A stretch of DNA of 64,000 bases, taken from contig CAVNZM010000015.1 in NCBI GenBank assembly GCA_963693365.1, positions 2,232,001-2,296,000 on the forward strand, in the 5' to 3' direction. Each line of letters opens with the position of its first letter. Position 1 is the first letter of the stretch. Below are positions 1 to 23,011 of the stretch, piece by piece. A program made the position numbers and the translations under genes. Source of the stretch: Amoebidium appalachense (lineage: Eukaryota; Ichthyosporea). The notes beneath the pieces are model-generated. The model did no database searches and was not told the origin of the DNA. It was given only the letters and a program-made list of their open reading frames with translations.

Positions 1-797
1 AAAACAGCGTACTACTACCAAAAATTGCTACGTGTTAATATCTGTGAACTACTTAGTTGGCACCAGCTTCAATTTAGACTTCCAGTAAACTTCTCTCTGT
101 TTCATTCAGCTCAAGTTGCACGCCTTTGCGACAAAATAATTTTATCCGGCGAACTTCAGCAGCCAGTTATCATATCAAGATCTCTGCGTTAAACTTGCGC
201 AAGACATAGGAAAAAGCATTATTGCCTTATAAGGCTAAAGTGCAACACTGAAGAGGCTCACATATTTATCATGCTCTTGTATAGCTCATGATAGACTTAT
301 CTTTGCTCTTAAAAACCAATATAATAATAATAGTAATCTGATAATCGTGTTAAAAAACAGAATACCGCTCAGAGAAACCTTGATTATAACAGTGTTGTAT
401 AATTGGGAAGGCATTTTGCACTGCTCCAGAAGATAAGATTGAGCCAATCATCTCCTTTTCGCCCGTTACACAGGCTCACCGCCGCTGTTGCGTGCTGCGA
501 GTGTGCACGCTCATTCGACAGTGAAACATGCAAGTTGTGCAGGTCGGCCTAAGGAGAGTATTGTATAGTCACGCAACGTGTGTGGCCGTCGGCACGCCTA
601 CCTTCAAGTGAACACAACAAAACAGGCTGCACCTTGCTTATCAGCCTGCCTAGCGAACCCACAGGCCACAGACAGGGCTATACGATCACGACAAAATGAA
701 ATAAAGTACCACAGCAACCTGCGCGTTTCTTTCCAAAGCTGTTCTTCTCAGTTTCGTTCGCAGATCTGAAATTAAGCCGAACTCACGGGTAGCCACC
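1..797. other. Upstream region of the first gene
   Basis: This stretch is AT-richer than the gene that follows. I see no coding frame with the GC3-rich codon use of the neighbouring exons and no RNA gene. It probably holds the promoter and 5' UTR of the gene starting at 798, whose ATG sits in a near-perfect Kozak context (GCCACCATGG). No TATA box could be assigned with confidence. Confidence 0.5.
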
Positions 798-10034
<9,237 letters not shown>

Positions 10035-10243
10035 GTGCAAAGTCCCCCTGACGTCTCCCCACACCAGTCGTGTGAGGCTGGGTATGGTAGTAGGGGCTGA
10101 CTAACTAAAGAACACCGAAACGATGAGAATGTTTTTGAATTGTTGTCGTTAAGTTGCTCTGCAAGTCCATGGACCGCGGTTTAAAGAGATGTCTTTTTTT
10201 TTTTTGGGGGGGGGGGGGGTAGAATCCAGCCCTCTTCTATGCA

Positions 10244-10249
10244 AATAAA
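10244..10249 (+). terminator. Poly(A) signal AATAAA
   Basis: Canonical hexamer 210 bases after the TAG at 10032-10034. It is only 71 bases before the ATG proposed for the next gene. Confidence 0.6.
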
Positions 10250-10319
10250 CCACAGGGGAGATAGAAGTTGTGCAACTCCCCTGCCAACCCCCCTCACCTA
10301 AGAGTGCACTCAAACACAC

Positions 10320-10365
10320 ATGTCTAACGGATTGAACATGTGCGTGTGCGTATGCATTCCTGTGC

Positions 10366-10438
<73 letters not shown>

Positions 10439-10440
10439 CA

Positions 10441-10478
<38 letters not shown>

Positions 10479-10496
10479 CGTGTGCGTGCGTGTGTG

Positions 10497-10547
<51 letters not shown>

Positions 10548-11511
10548 GGAGGCACATGAGCAACTCCGCCTTCATCTGGGCAGCCACATGCCCCCCGGCT
10601 TCAGCCCCCCCACACTGGATGCCATCAGAGAGACCGTAGAAAGGGGCAAAGAGGTCTGTGGTTGTGTTCTCTTATTTTATGTTCCCCTCCCCCCTCTTTT
10701 TTTGGGGAGAGGGGGGGGAGGGGGGGGGGGGGGGGAGGGGAGGGCACGGGGGGAGGGAGGGGGGAGAGGGGGGGATGGAGAACTTAAGAATCGTTGGGAG
10801 GGACAAAAAATGGTGGGGGGGGGGGGGGGGGGGGGGTTGGACGTCGGTAAGGATAGTAGTTATAGAGTGAGTGAGGGTTGGGTTTCAGAAGTGCAAGTGG
10901 CAACAGGCGAGAGGACAGGGGAAGGAAGAGTATGGGGGGGAAAGGGAGGAGGGGAAGGAAGGATGTCGAGATACAAGTGTGAATTCTGTGTGTGTGCTCT
11001 GTGCATGTGAGCACCCTCTTTGGCGGCGCAGGTGGTGGTGGTTAGGGGCCGGGGGGAAAGGGGGGGGGGGGAAGGGGAGGGGGAGGCGGGGGGAGCAGGT
11101 GACAAGCAGAACAGATGTGATGTGTGTGCTTGGGTCACACTGGTTGGCACAGGCATGTGGTTATTGGGAGATTGGGGAGGGGGGGAGGGGGAAGGGGAGG
11201 GCATGGACGGGTGCAGAGGGCGCTTGCTTGCACACACGGCACAAGTCAGCGCAACGCTCATATAGTCGATAGGCTCGCGGTACATGTCTGGTTGAACACA
11301 TAGCAACACACAAGCCGAACAGGCACTTGTGCGCACTTACCAAGGAAATGAATGACAGCCACAGCCATGCATCCACAGATACACTAATACACACACACAC
11401 TCTCTCTCTCTCTATGTGTGCACAAGAACACACATCCGCACATACATGGATGCATGCACATGTCTCACAAACACATGCACGTGTACGCAGACACACACGC
11501 GTGCGCACACA

Positions 11512-11582
<71 letters not shown>

Positions 11583-11878
11583 CAAGGGTTCGACATGTGG
11601 TACCAGCGCTTCAACGAAATAATATTTGACGGCTGCATGGGTGGGTGGGCCCCGTTGGTGTATGTGGTGGTAGTCCTGCGTGGCCAATGTGGTGTGAATT
11701 TGTTTATGCCTCTTTTTGTGTGTAGAATTGCGCATAGGCAATAACTGGGCAAAGCAACCAGGGGTACACACACACTCATTATCAGGGCCAGGCATTGTGC
11801 CACGACATGTGACTTGTAATGTGTATGTGTGTACAAACCGTGCATGCGCACACAAGTGTTTGAGTGAGTGATTGAATG

Positions 11879-11914
<36 letters not shown>

Positions 11915-12393
11915 GGGGGGGGGGGAGAGAGAGAGAGAGAGAGCGTGTGTGTGTGTGTGTGTGTGTGCGCACGCGCATGCGTGTGCACGTGTGTCTGCGT
12001 GTTGTATTATAAATGTTTGCATGTGTATGTGTGTGCGCGCTCCCCGCATGTCACACGTTTGCATGTGCGTGTGTGCATTAGCCTGTGTGTGTGTGTGTGT
12101 GTGTTTGTGTGTGCACGCGTGCATTTCACGTATCTGCATGTGTTTGTTGTCACGTCCCTACCGAATCGCACAGGAGTCGAGAGTGAGATGAATTTCTTTC
12201 TGTCCCTGTTGGCCACAGCCAGCCCTAACTCGGGTGTATATCAGGTACCCTTCCACAACCCAACCCCCCCCCTTCGGCTCCCTTCCCCTCCCGTGCCCCC
12301 CCCCCTTTCCTTCTCTTCTCCTCCTCTCCCCAGCCACAGTCTCTTTCCCTCTAGCCCGTCTTCAATCCCAAACTCCTGACGAATGCCCTTTGC

Positions 12394-12425
<32 letters not shown>

Positions 12426-12972
12426 ACACTCCTGCCCCCTGCCACCATTGGTGCACATGAAGCAGCCACACATAATCTGCCAGTATCTTTGCCACCATGT
12501 GCCTACAGGTTAGCTGCATGGCCGTGCACACCGTCCAGCCAGGCCACATGTAACCGTGCCAAGCTAGACACACCATGTGTTAGCTTATACGGCACATATC
12601 TGCACACACAAGCACTCCCACACGCTTCCTGCTGCACTGTCCCAGTGCTCCTTGATACAATAAACACTTACACTCGCACACGAACACGTACGCTTGCACA
12701 TACATTATGCACTGGGATGCACAAAACACTTACACCGCCACACAAACCACACATACACCCTCACACGAACCTGCACGCACACACACACGTCCACACACAC
12801 ACACATGCGCGGGCACACACATACACGCACATACACACATCATGCACACACACACACACACACACACACACGCGCACAAACACACATCCATGCACAAGCA
12901 TGCCCACACACACACGCGCGCGCACGAATACACACGCACACACGCGAGCACGCACACACGCACGCAAACACA

Positions 12973-13053
<81 letters not shown>

Positions 13054-13366
13054 CACCCTCAATGCACTGCTCAATTTCCGTGCGCTCAGCCAAGACAGCC
13101 GACCCCGCTGGGGCAGCTATCCGGCCCGCAATCTAGTCAACTATCTGGCTGGCACATTGGGTACCAACCACCTCCCCCCCTCAAAAAAAAAAAAAAAAAA
13201 AAAGCCCTGTGACCCTACGCACGCTAAGCACTGTTTAGTCTAGGGCCCTGTTGCATGTGTGCCCCCAGTAGGCCTTCAGCACGCTTAAGGCTTTAATATT
13301 CTAGCATATAGCAAAGGGTTAGGATATATTGAGGCTTGTGATTCAAGTTGCATACCATATTCTCCA

Positions 13367-13427
<61 letters not shown>

Positions 13428-13972
13428 TAAATATATATGTATGTATGTATGTATGTACACACACACACACACACACACACACACGCGCGCATACGCACAC
13501 ACACACATACATATATATACATATACATATATCGATAGATACATATACATACGTATTTGGGCTCGTTTTACCCAGCTCTCGACTGTGCTTGGTGTTGAGG
13601 GGGCGCCAGCCACGCCATCAGAGGTGTGGGACGTACAGGGTGCCAAGTAGGGCGGTGGCGTGGTACTCATTGCATGGCCCAGGGGCACCCAGTGGGATGA
13701 AGATAGCGGCCTTCCTCAGCAACCTGGTGCAGCCCAGTTACAGCCAGGCCGTGACCATCGACACGCACATGCAGCGCCATGCCCTGGGTGTGGGCCACCT
13801 GTCCCTGCTGCCCCACCAGTATGCGGTGGGTGCCAGGCCACCCCCAACCAGTCGTATTTTCAGTCTGAGACCCCCCCTCAATAACTAGCATGCGGTTTGC
13901 CTCAGAACCCCCCCCCCCCCCCCCCCGGGGCCCCACCACACCACCACACCACTAGCATGCTGTGCCTTTCAG

Positions 13973-14008
<36 letters not shown>

Positions 14009-17000
14009 CCCCCTCCCCCAGCCCCCCCAAAAACACACCACACAAACACACACACACACACACACACCCTCCGTCTCCCCCTCCCCCTCCCCCTCCTTTT
14101 CCCACACACCTCCCCTCTCCCCCGCCCCCTTCAGCCCCACCACCACCTGTTAACCAGCACCAAATATGCACTACTAAGGTGTGTGCTCTTGTATCCCCTG
14201 GGGTTACTGCATCAGTAACCCCCCCCCCCCCCCCTCCCCCCCGGGCTGTCCACCCACGTCCCCCCATGCAAAATGTCAAAATCTATGGAGCCCCCTACCC
14301 ATTATCAAACCTTAAAATCTACGGAACCCTTTAATGCAAACACTAGATTTCATGGACAATCCCCCTAATGAATAAGCACTAACCCTTGGACCCCCCTCAG
14401 ATTCTGGAGGACTTCTACCGCTGTGCGGCCAATCAACTCAACGAAAATCCACCCCACAGGCTGCAGGCTGCCATCTGGTGCACACTTGCCGGTAGAGACA
14501 CCCCCTAAACACAAAACAGGCAGACATGTACACGTGTCTCCATGTGCAGCATCTATGCACGCACGTGCATTAGCAACGTGGCCCTGTAGCCCTGCACACA
14601 CATACACAACTAGGCACATGAAGATAGCAACCACACTTGCACACACACACACACACATGAAGATAGCAGCCACTTTTGCACACACACACACACATGAAGA
14701 TAGCACCCACACATGCACACACGAGCAAATCAACTAAACAAACATGCACAACCGGGCGCATGAAACAAAGCTGGCCACACACACGCCCACATGCGTGCAC
14801 CCACACACACAGTCACAGAGGCAACACACAAGACTGATGGGTACACTGCCGGCCCACCACCTGACAGCCTGTCTAACCAAATACCGAGGCCAGGCCCTTT
14901 TGGCCTGTGTGGTCAGGGCCACATATGCGCATGCGACTTATTGACCCACCTCTGCAACCAACACCGATCCCCCCTCCCCCCCGTCCTTAAAACATCCCGC
15001 ACAGACACCCTCCAACCCTCCACACATACCGATTCAGCACACATATTTGTCAACGCACCCTGAGAATTCATCGCCCATCCCCATACATCCGGCCTTCCCC
15101 GCACACTTATCCCCATTCCCCTCCCCCCCCCCCCCCCCCCCCCCCCCCCCGGGCAGGACCATACAGCTTCAAGGAGGAGCTACAGCAGTGCCGGCGCAGC
15201 CACACATTCCGGCTGCTGCCCGACCAGACCACGTGGGAGGCACGTGGGGGCCACGAGCACGTGCACACCATCAGCGCCATCCTGCACACCCCACATGGAA
15301 GGAGGCTGGCTTGTGCGTGCACCCTGTGGGGAGAGGAGGGAGGGGGGGAGGGGGGAGGGGGCGGGGGGAGGGGAGAACGGGGGGGGGAAGGGGTGGAATG
15401 CATGGGGCTGACCGGGTGTGCACGTGCAGGCACACTGCTGAGGCGCAAGTTGCTGGACATCGGCTACATGTCATGGCTGCCTGAGCCCACGCCAGGTGCA
15501 TGGTTTCACTGGGTGCATGTGTGTGTCAATCTGTGCCTGCAGTGTTTGTGCTATGCATATTTTACGGCTACCTAGGCTTATCGAGCCTGAAAAAGAGCTG
15601 AGGGATCTGGAGCGTTGTGACTAGTTAGCACCAAAGCTGTACAGCCATTTGATTGGCTGACGAGGATTTGCCGGCAGTTTATCCGTTAACAATCATGACC
15701 GGATCTTGCTACTTATGAAAAGCGGCAGTTTGCAGGTACCTAGACACATCTCATTTCTGTGTCTACATCTGGACATCTGGGTCTACATCATGAAAGTCTT
15801 CACCGACATCTCACCTGAACCCCCCCCCCCCCCCCCCACAAAAAAAAAAAAAAAAAAAAAACTCGGACAAATAGAAGTGGTCTTGCATGCGGGGTGGGAT
15901 AAGAGCAGAAGACGTCTGGTTGGTGGGTTTTGAGTGGTGGGGTCGGGTGACGGGGCAGGTGCCTGACAGGGTTATAAATGTGCAGGCATGGAGGACAGCT
16001 GGGCCGACGTAACCCTGACACTGTTTGTGCCAATCAGAAAGCAGCACCCCACAAGCATCCGCTCACACATAAGTCTGCATTCCCCTCCCCTCCCCCCCTT
16101 TTCTGTGTTCGAAAAAAAAGGAGGGCCCGTGGTGTCAACTCAATGCTAAGACCTAACACACCTGAAAGTGAAAGTGAATGAAAGGGAAGCAATGGTGTGC
16201 TCGTGCAATCTACTCGTTGTCATTCCATGCGTGTGCACCCAGCATACACACACATCCGATACATACTGCCGTGTTTGATGCAAGCCACCCGTGATTTGTG
16301 ATTTGTGCAGTTAATATTAGTGCCGTATTAGGGGCAGTGCCCTGGGGGGTATTAGCCAAGCAGACATGGAGCCAATTAACGTTAACACACAACGTGAGTG
16401 CTTTGTGCAAACACAAATGAGTCCAACAGAACCCACATTCTCTGCCTGTTCATTCCATCCATCCCCCCACCCCCCCACCCCCTCTCCCCCTTACTCCCCT
16501 CCCCCCTCCCCCCGCCCACCCTCCTTCCCTCCCTGTGCATGTCTTGTTCCCCTTTGAGGATGGGCTCTACTAATGAAACACTCTGTATTTGCTCTGCAAA
16601 ATCTTGCATTACCTGGTCCTTCGTGAGCATGTATTTGTTTGTCCTACCCATTAACACATGCAACCCCCCAGACATGCGGCGCAGCTATGCGCGGCGGCAG
16701 ACCCGGTCACTGCTTGCCGAGGAGGAGATGGAGGCACAGCAACAGATGCAGGTCCTCAGTGTGGCTGAGAGGGCCGGGGATGGCCTCATAGATAACTTGG
16801 TGCGTGGGTGGGTGGGTGTGTTTGGGGAGGGCGGGAGGGGGGGGGGGGGGGGGGAGGGGAGGGGAGAGGAGCCTCGTCAGGGGGGCTACGGGGGTAGGGG
16901 GGTTATTACCTCGACTTGTGGAACATTGGTGGTGGGGATACAGGGGTTGGTGGGAGGGGTGTGACCTTCATGACAACACACGAGGGGGAGGGGGCGTGGG

Positions 17001-17597
17001 GGGGGGGGGATGGTGGTGGTGGGGGGGGGGGGGGGGGGGGGATAGGTGGGTTCTGTACGGGGTTTGGAATGGGGCCATATAGGTGGGTAGATGGATTCTA
17101 CTATGGGGTAGATGGATTCTACTATGGGGTAGATGGATTCTACTATGGGGTAGATGGATTCTACTGTGGGTAGATGGATTCTACTGTGGGGTAGATGGAT
17201 TCTACTATGGGGTAGATGGATTCTACTATGGGGTAGATGGATTCTGATATGGGGCAGATGGATTCTACTATGGGGTAGATGGATTCTAATATGGGGCAGA
17301 TGGACTCTACTATGGGGTAGATGGATTCTAATATGGGGTAGATGGATTCTACTATGGGGTAGATGGATTCTAATATGGGTTAGATGAATTCTGTTATGGG
17401 GTAGATGTATTCTAATATGGGGCAGATGGATTCTACTATGGGGTAGATGGATTCTAATATGGGGTAGATGGATTCTACTATGGGGTAGATGGATTCTAAT
17501 ATGGGGTAGATGGATTCTACTATGGGGTAGATGGATTCTACTATTATGGGTGGGTGGGTGGGTGGTTTCAGCATGTGTGGGTCGGGGTAGGTTGTTG

Positions 17598-17633
<36 letters not shown>

Positions 17634-19287
17634 GGGGTTGAGGGTTGTTGGGGGGGGGGGGGGGGGGGGGGACGGCTATCGCGTATATCGCACGTCACCG
17701 CGTGCTTTATTGCATGTGAAAAGGGTCCGGATGCAAGATGGCAAGCAATTTTATGAAGTTGCCTTTTTGGGTAGGTGTGGGTTTTGCATGCCACAAAAAA
17801 AGACACGGGGTACCAGCCCTGGACGCAGGGTGGAGAGTGTGGGGCAGGAATTCAGGGGAGGTAGCAGATACTATGAACAACGGGGGACGGGGGAGGGGGG
17901 AGGGGGAGGGGAGGGGGGCGTTGACTGGCAGGAGGGCACTGATTTTTGGTGCAGAGCGACCAGCGCTGGTTTGAGAGAGACATGGCAATGGTCAGGGCAT
18001 GGCTGCTACTGGTGGGTGGTGGCTTGGGGCTATAAATGTGATAGTACAATGGGCATGCATGGGGGCTATAGTAGTGTGATATTACAATGGGCATGCATGG
18101 GGGCTATAGCAGTGTGATATTGCAATGGGCATGCATGGGGGCTATAGCAGTGTGATATTGCAATGGGCATGCATGGGGGCTATAGCAGTGTGATATTGCA
18201 ATGGGCATGCATGGGGGCTATAATAGTGTGATATTACAATGGGCATGCATGGGGGCTATAGCAGTGTGATATTGCAATGGGCATGCATGGGTGCATACTA
18301 TAATGGCATGCATGGTGGCTATATCAGTGTGTGGATATTGCAATGGACATGCATGGTGGCTATACTAGTGTGTGGTTATTGCAATGGGCATGCATGGTGG
18401 CTATATGAATGAGTGTGTGGTTATTGCAATGGGCATGCATGGTGGCTATTAGTGTGTGGTTATTGCAATGGGCATGCATGGTGGATATATTAGTGTCTGG
18501 TTATTGCAATGGGCATGCATGGTGGCTACATTAGTGTGTGGTTATTGCAGTGGGCATGCATGGTGACTATATTAGTGTGTGGTGATTGCAATGGGCATGC
18601 ATGGTGGCTATATCAGTGTGTGGTGATTGCAATGGGCATGCATGGTGGCTATATCAGTGTGTGGTGATTGCACTGGGCATGCGTGGAAGCTATAGCAGTG
18701 AGCAGTGTGGATACCAGCATGGACAGGAATATCACCAGTAGGCTATAGCATTCCATGATTGAATACGATTTACTTACATACCACGGCGGCCTATATTATC
18801 ATTGAATGTGGCCATACAATGTACATGCATGGGGGCTCTAATGGCATGTAGAATATTGATATGCCCATGTGCATTCAATTTGCCTACATGTGCCCACCAC
18901 GTGCACGCCCAGTGGCAGCTGACAGGTTGTGCACAGGAGGGGGAGGGCAGCAGCAAGGCCACCCAACAGGCCATGCAGGCAGAGGAGAGGGACCCCTACT
19001 TCAAGACCCATGCCCACTTTGCAGGTGTTCACGTGCATCCCCATTCACTACCTGGAATAAACCCCTCTGGGCTGCTGGTCATGCATGCAGTAGCCTGCCT
19101 GGTGCCACCCAGTGCCCCCTCATGCATGCCTGCAGGTGTCTCTCTGTTCGTCATTGGTTGTGTGCATGGCAGCACGTGCACACGGTGACTGTATGGGCCC
19201 ACAGGGTCCCAGCACTGCCTGCGCACACTGCTGGTGCCTGGATCCTTCCACAGGGACCTAGCAGCCCAGTATGCCGCCACCAGCTAG
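10320..19287 (+). CDS. Phage-type module protein, HhH/DNA-glycosylase-like (DUF7178-like)
   Basis: Exons 10320-10339, 10548-10653, 11583-11640, 12174-12244, 13052-13160, 13683-13825, 14401-14491, 15157-15312, 15430-15495, 16672-16799, 17955-18011, 18937-19024 and 19205-19287 join in phase to 391 codons plus TAG. Residues from about 40 to 195 contain, in order, [52 protein letters not shown] and RLQAAIW. From memory this order matches a family of short phage/bacterial proteins of unknown function (I believe Pfam DUF7178). The G-x-K then V-x-D-T-H pattern also recalls HhH-GPD DNA glycosylases, where the Asp is catalytic. That link is inference. The C-terminal half ([31 protein letters not shown]) is unfamiliar. 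A split into two genes near 15.6 kb is possible, because reading through the donor at 15495 reaches a stop by 15575. AATAAA follows at 19479. Confidence 0.6.
10371..10546. repeat. (TG)n compound microsatellite ending at a 3' splice site
   Basis: TG tract with CG and CA interruptions fills the intron between the 20-base first coding exon (10320-10339) and exon 2. Its last unit becomes the acceptor TGTGTGCAG at 10547. Confidence 0.9.
11515..11582. repeat. (CA)n microsatellite abutting a 3' splice site
   Basis: CA tract whose last unit forms the acceptor CACACAG before the exon at 11583. Confidence 0.95.
11879..11964. repeat. (GA)n / G-run / (GA)n / (TG)n compound tract
   Basis: GA repeats flank a G homopolymer of about 21 bases, followed by TG. 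It lies in the intron between the exons ending at 11640 and starting at 12174. Confidence 0.9.
12735..13051. repeat. CA-rich degenerate microsatellite ending at a 3' splice site
   Basis: Degenerate CA repeats become a pure CA tract (about 12973-13050) whose end supplies the acceptor of the exon at 13052. Confidence 0.9.
17080..17545. repeat. 21-bp minisatellite
   Basis: About 22 copies of TAGATGGATTCTACTATGGGG. Positions 13 (C or A) and 15-16 vary, giving alternating TACTATG and TAATATG subtypes. The unit is seven codons long, so the array stays open for hundreds of bases in several frames. I place it in the intron between exons 16672-16799 and 17955-18011. Confidence 0.92.
18035..18690. repeat. 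38- to 40-bp minisatellite
   Basis: About 16 diverged copies of a unit built on GGGCATGCATGG, CTATA, AGTGTG and TATTGCAAT. The left half carries a GGGGGCTATAGCAG subtype and the right half a TGGTGGCTATAT / TGTGTGGTTATTG subtype, which suggests directional turnover. It is intronic. Confidence 0.9.
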
Positions 19288-19478
19288 TGTTAGCACCTGC
19301 ACCCACGTGGCAAAACCATGCGGCCAACAACTGGCAGGTGACCGGGGTGGTGGGTTTACAGTAGCCAATGGCATAGCAGGGCACAGCCACCAGACAGCAG
19401 GGGTGGATGGGCTATTGTGCATTGGGAGGTACTGGGGGTGATGGACGAATTGGGCCCTGAGCCTAGCAGGCCGGCAGG

Positions 19479-19484
19479 AATAAA
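19479..19484 (+). terminator. Poly(A) signal AATAAA
   Basis: Canonical hexamer 192 bases after the TAG at 19285-19287. Confidence 0.65.
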
Positions 19485-19602
19485 GCAGCACGATGTGTGC
19501 GTGTATTGAGCACTACCGTGGTGGCCCAGTTGGGGTGGGATGAGGCAAAAACTGTTGAGAGGCACTGCCAGTGTATAACTAACCCCACTGTTAAGGTTAA
19601 TC

Positions 19603-19695
<93 letters not shown>

Positions 19696-20387
19696 TGGGT
19701 GGGTGTGGGTGTGGGTGTGGGTGTGGGTGTGTGTTTGCGTGTGAGTTTGTGTGTGTGAGTTTGTGTGTGCACGTGTGGTGCTGCCACGGTGTGTAAATCC
19801 AAATTGTTCTTCAGTAAGGCCTCTGGGACTGTGTCTGGGGGCCAACATGAACCATAGAAGGTGAAAAGGGGAAGGGAAGGGGGGAGGAGGGGTTGGTAGA
19901 CGTGTAGATGGCGTCAAAATGTTATGGTGTACGTATATTGCGGATGTGGAGATCGAATGGGCTATGTTTCCAAGTAATGCTTCAGCAAGAACGGGACACC
20001 GTGTACACGTATTTCCTGTCTTTCTTTCTTTTTGTTTTTGGCCCCCCCGGGGTGGGGAGGGTGGGGGGGGAGATTTCGGGTTGAAGGTGGGTACTACCGG
20101 GGAGGGGAGGGTTTTTTTTTTTTCCCCCCTTCTTCTTTTTTTTTTTGGGGGGGGGGGGGCAGCCTTTGTGACATAACATAATATTAATACGGATTTATTC
20201 GGTCGATATGAGCCTCGTCTGATTTGGGAAGCCTAAGGGTTATATTCCCTTCTTGCTTTTCTCTCCCTCGAGTTCTTCCTTTCTGTTTGTGTGGGGGGGG
20301 GTGCTCGGAGGGGGAGGAGGGGGAATGGGGGATTTGATAATCGAAGCTCAAGTTTGTACTGGTGTGTGGGGTCCTGGTGTGTGTGTG

Positions 20388-20509
<122 letters not shown>

Positions 20510-20627
20510 GAGAGAGGGGGGGGAAAGAATGATATTTTATGTGTGGGGTCCTGGGCAGGGCCACCGGGGTGGGTGGGTGATGGTGGTGGTGGTGGTGGTG
20601 GTTTGGGGGGGGGGGGGGGGGGGGGGG

Positions 20628-20665
<38 letters not shown>

Positions 20666-21045
20666 GTGGGGTTGCAATTGGATGGATTAGATGTGTGTTT
20701 GTTTTTAGCTGGGACTCTGTATGCACTTACCAGATGCAAATGCACATAGACTGTACCGGCCTGAGCTCCGGGCACACCCACAAATTTTAAACAGCCCGAC
20801 TCCCTTGGTGCCTATCCCTGTGGATCCAATCTTCGAGCACCTTGGCGCGCCAAATAAAGCAATAATCTGTGCGCTTTGATTGGGTTGTTACGTGATGACT
20901 CAGCGACCAGTCGACTTCGCCAGACTCACGCACGGTGTACAGTCACCAGTTTTCCTCAGGGCAGCGACGCGAGACGGTGGCGTTTATTTGCCGTACACCC
21001 CACATACCCCACATACCCGTCTCCTTATCTCTCCACCACGCAACC

Positions 21046-22447
21046 ATGCTGGGCCGCGTGTGTCGTTTCGTCTTGCTGCTGCTCTGTGCTATCTGCACCA
21101 CAGTCTTGGCGCAGGAGTCTACATCCAAGGAGACAGGGTGGGTGTGTGCTGTGCTTGGTATTTTGCTAGCCTGGACAAACGAGGGGAGGGAGACAAGGGT
21201 GTCATGTTACTCGTCTATGTGCAAAATCACCCGTGCGTGTGCCAACCTGTGTCTCCTGTTACGCGTGTGTGTGCCAACCTCTCTGTCTCTCTGCAGGGCT
21301 GTGTCCACCACCACCAGTGCCCAGGCCACCCCCACGGAGGCTCCTAGCAACGGCACTACGGAGGGCTGTGCAGACACGGGCAGCTGCAGCCACTGCGCCC
21401 CCAGCGGGCCCTGTGCACCCTGCACGGATTATGACAAGGTAGCTCCCGCCCTGCACACGCGTGCCCTCCTTTTGGTGTGTGACGGGCAGGCTGGCAGGCT
21501 GTGTGCACAAATGCTATGTTGCTATTGACATACTCTTTTAGCCCGTGCTATAGGGTCTTTTATGGGCTCCACGCGGCACGTTCTGAAAGGCCGAGGGCGT
21601 GCTGTTTGGTTGAGTTTGGAGGTCGTTTTCCTGCACGTGCAAGGCCACTCCTCGTTAGGGCGTGCCAGTTACTTGTTTAGCTCACGTGCTGATGGAAAAG
21701 GGGAAGGAACGAGAAGAGCATTGTGTATACTGTATGACTGGTGTGTGTGCCGTGTGTGCGAGTGATGGTGGTGGTGGTGGGGGAACGGATGGAGGGGGGA
21801 GCGCGGGCAGAGATGGGAGCGGGAGGAGGGTGGTGGGGGGGGGGGGGGGGGGAGGGGGGGGAGGGGCTGTGTACGGGTGTGTGACGGCGGTGGTGGAGGT
21901 CGCAGTGAGGTTACGGGGGGTGGGGGGGTTTGGGGGGGGGGGGGGGAGGACAGGGAACTAGGGACAATAAGACTGGGACGGTTCGTGCATGCATGGCACA
22001 CTTCGTGACCCCCCCCCCCCCCCCCCCCCCCCCCCGCGCCCCCAATACACACACACACGGTGTCATATGGGGCACTCCGCTGTTCCCAGGCTCGTTCTTG
22101 TGGTTCTTGGCCAGTCAGGGCCATATCTTGCAAGCAGCAAGGCTTACCGCCTGTGTGTGGTTCCTTCTTGTTTGTGCCCTATGGCTCGTTTGCCAATACC
22201 GACTGCCTGTGTGTGCATTTGTTGTTGGGTGCTGGGCTTTGTTTATCCATGTGTGCCTGCCTGTCCCTGCTGTGTGCTTTATTCTCTGGGTTTGTGTGTC
22301 TGCCTGGGGTGCTCATTGTGTCTACCCCACAGCGCACCCTGGCTGTGTGCAAGCACACTGGCTACAAGCAATCCATCAGCTGTCCCCCACCCAGACCAAA
22401 CACCCCCAAAGCCCCGACCGAGATGAGGTACTTTTAGCCCCCTTCCT

Positions 22448-22478
<31 letters not shown>

Positions 22479-22844
22479 GGGCCCCGCACTGCCGGACTCT
22501 GTGACACTGTGTGTTTTCATGGCACACACACAGAGGAGGGCCTTGCTGCTAGTGTATTCTGTGTGCTGCACAATCACCCCCTTAAACATTTGTGTTGGAG
22601 GTTACAAACAGTGAATGGTTTGGAACATGTCTGCTTGACATGTGTGGATGGATGACCATCCCCCCCCCCTCTCCCCCCCCCCCCCCCTTCACACACACAC
22701 ACACACACACACACATCCTCCCGGAGGCTGATCTCTGCATGTTGCACACTCTTTTGTGTTCAGTGGGTTTCCAAACAGCTGTGTTGTCCGCCTCTGTTTA
22801 TACTTTGTGCTGTGATCCCTCCCCTCCCCGCTCCCCCCCCTCCC

Positions 22845-22909
<65 letters not shown>

Positions 22910-22936
22910 TTGTGTTTGTTTGTTTTTTTTTTTTTT

Positions 22937-23011
<75 letters not shown>

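Noticed and set aside
15986-16149. Possible exon [18 protein letters not shown]
   Set aside because: It enters in phase, but no convincing donor exists before its stop. The exon at 16672 also joins in phase directly from 15495.
19136-19184. Possible exon [13 protein letters not shown]
   Set aside because: Its phase would break the final exon. Joining 19024 to 19205 directly gives a clean end with a poly(A) signal downstream.
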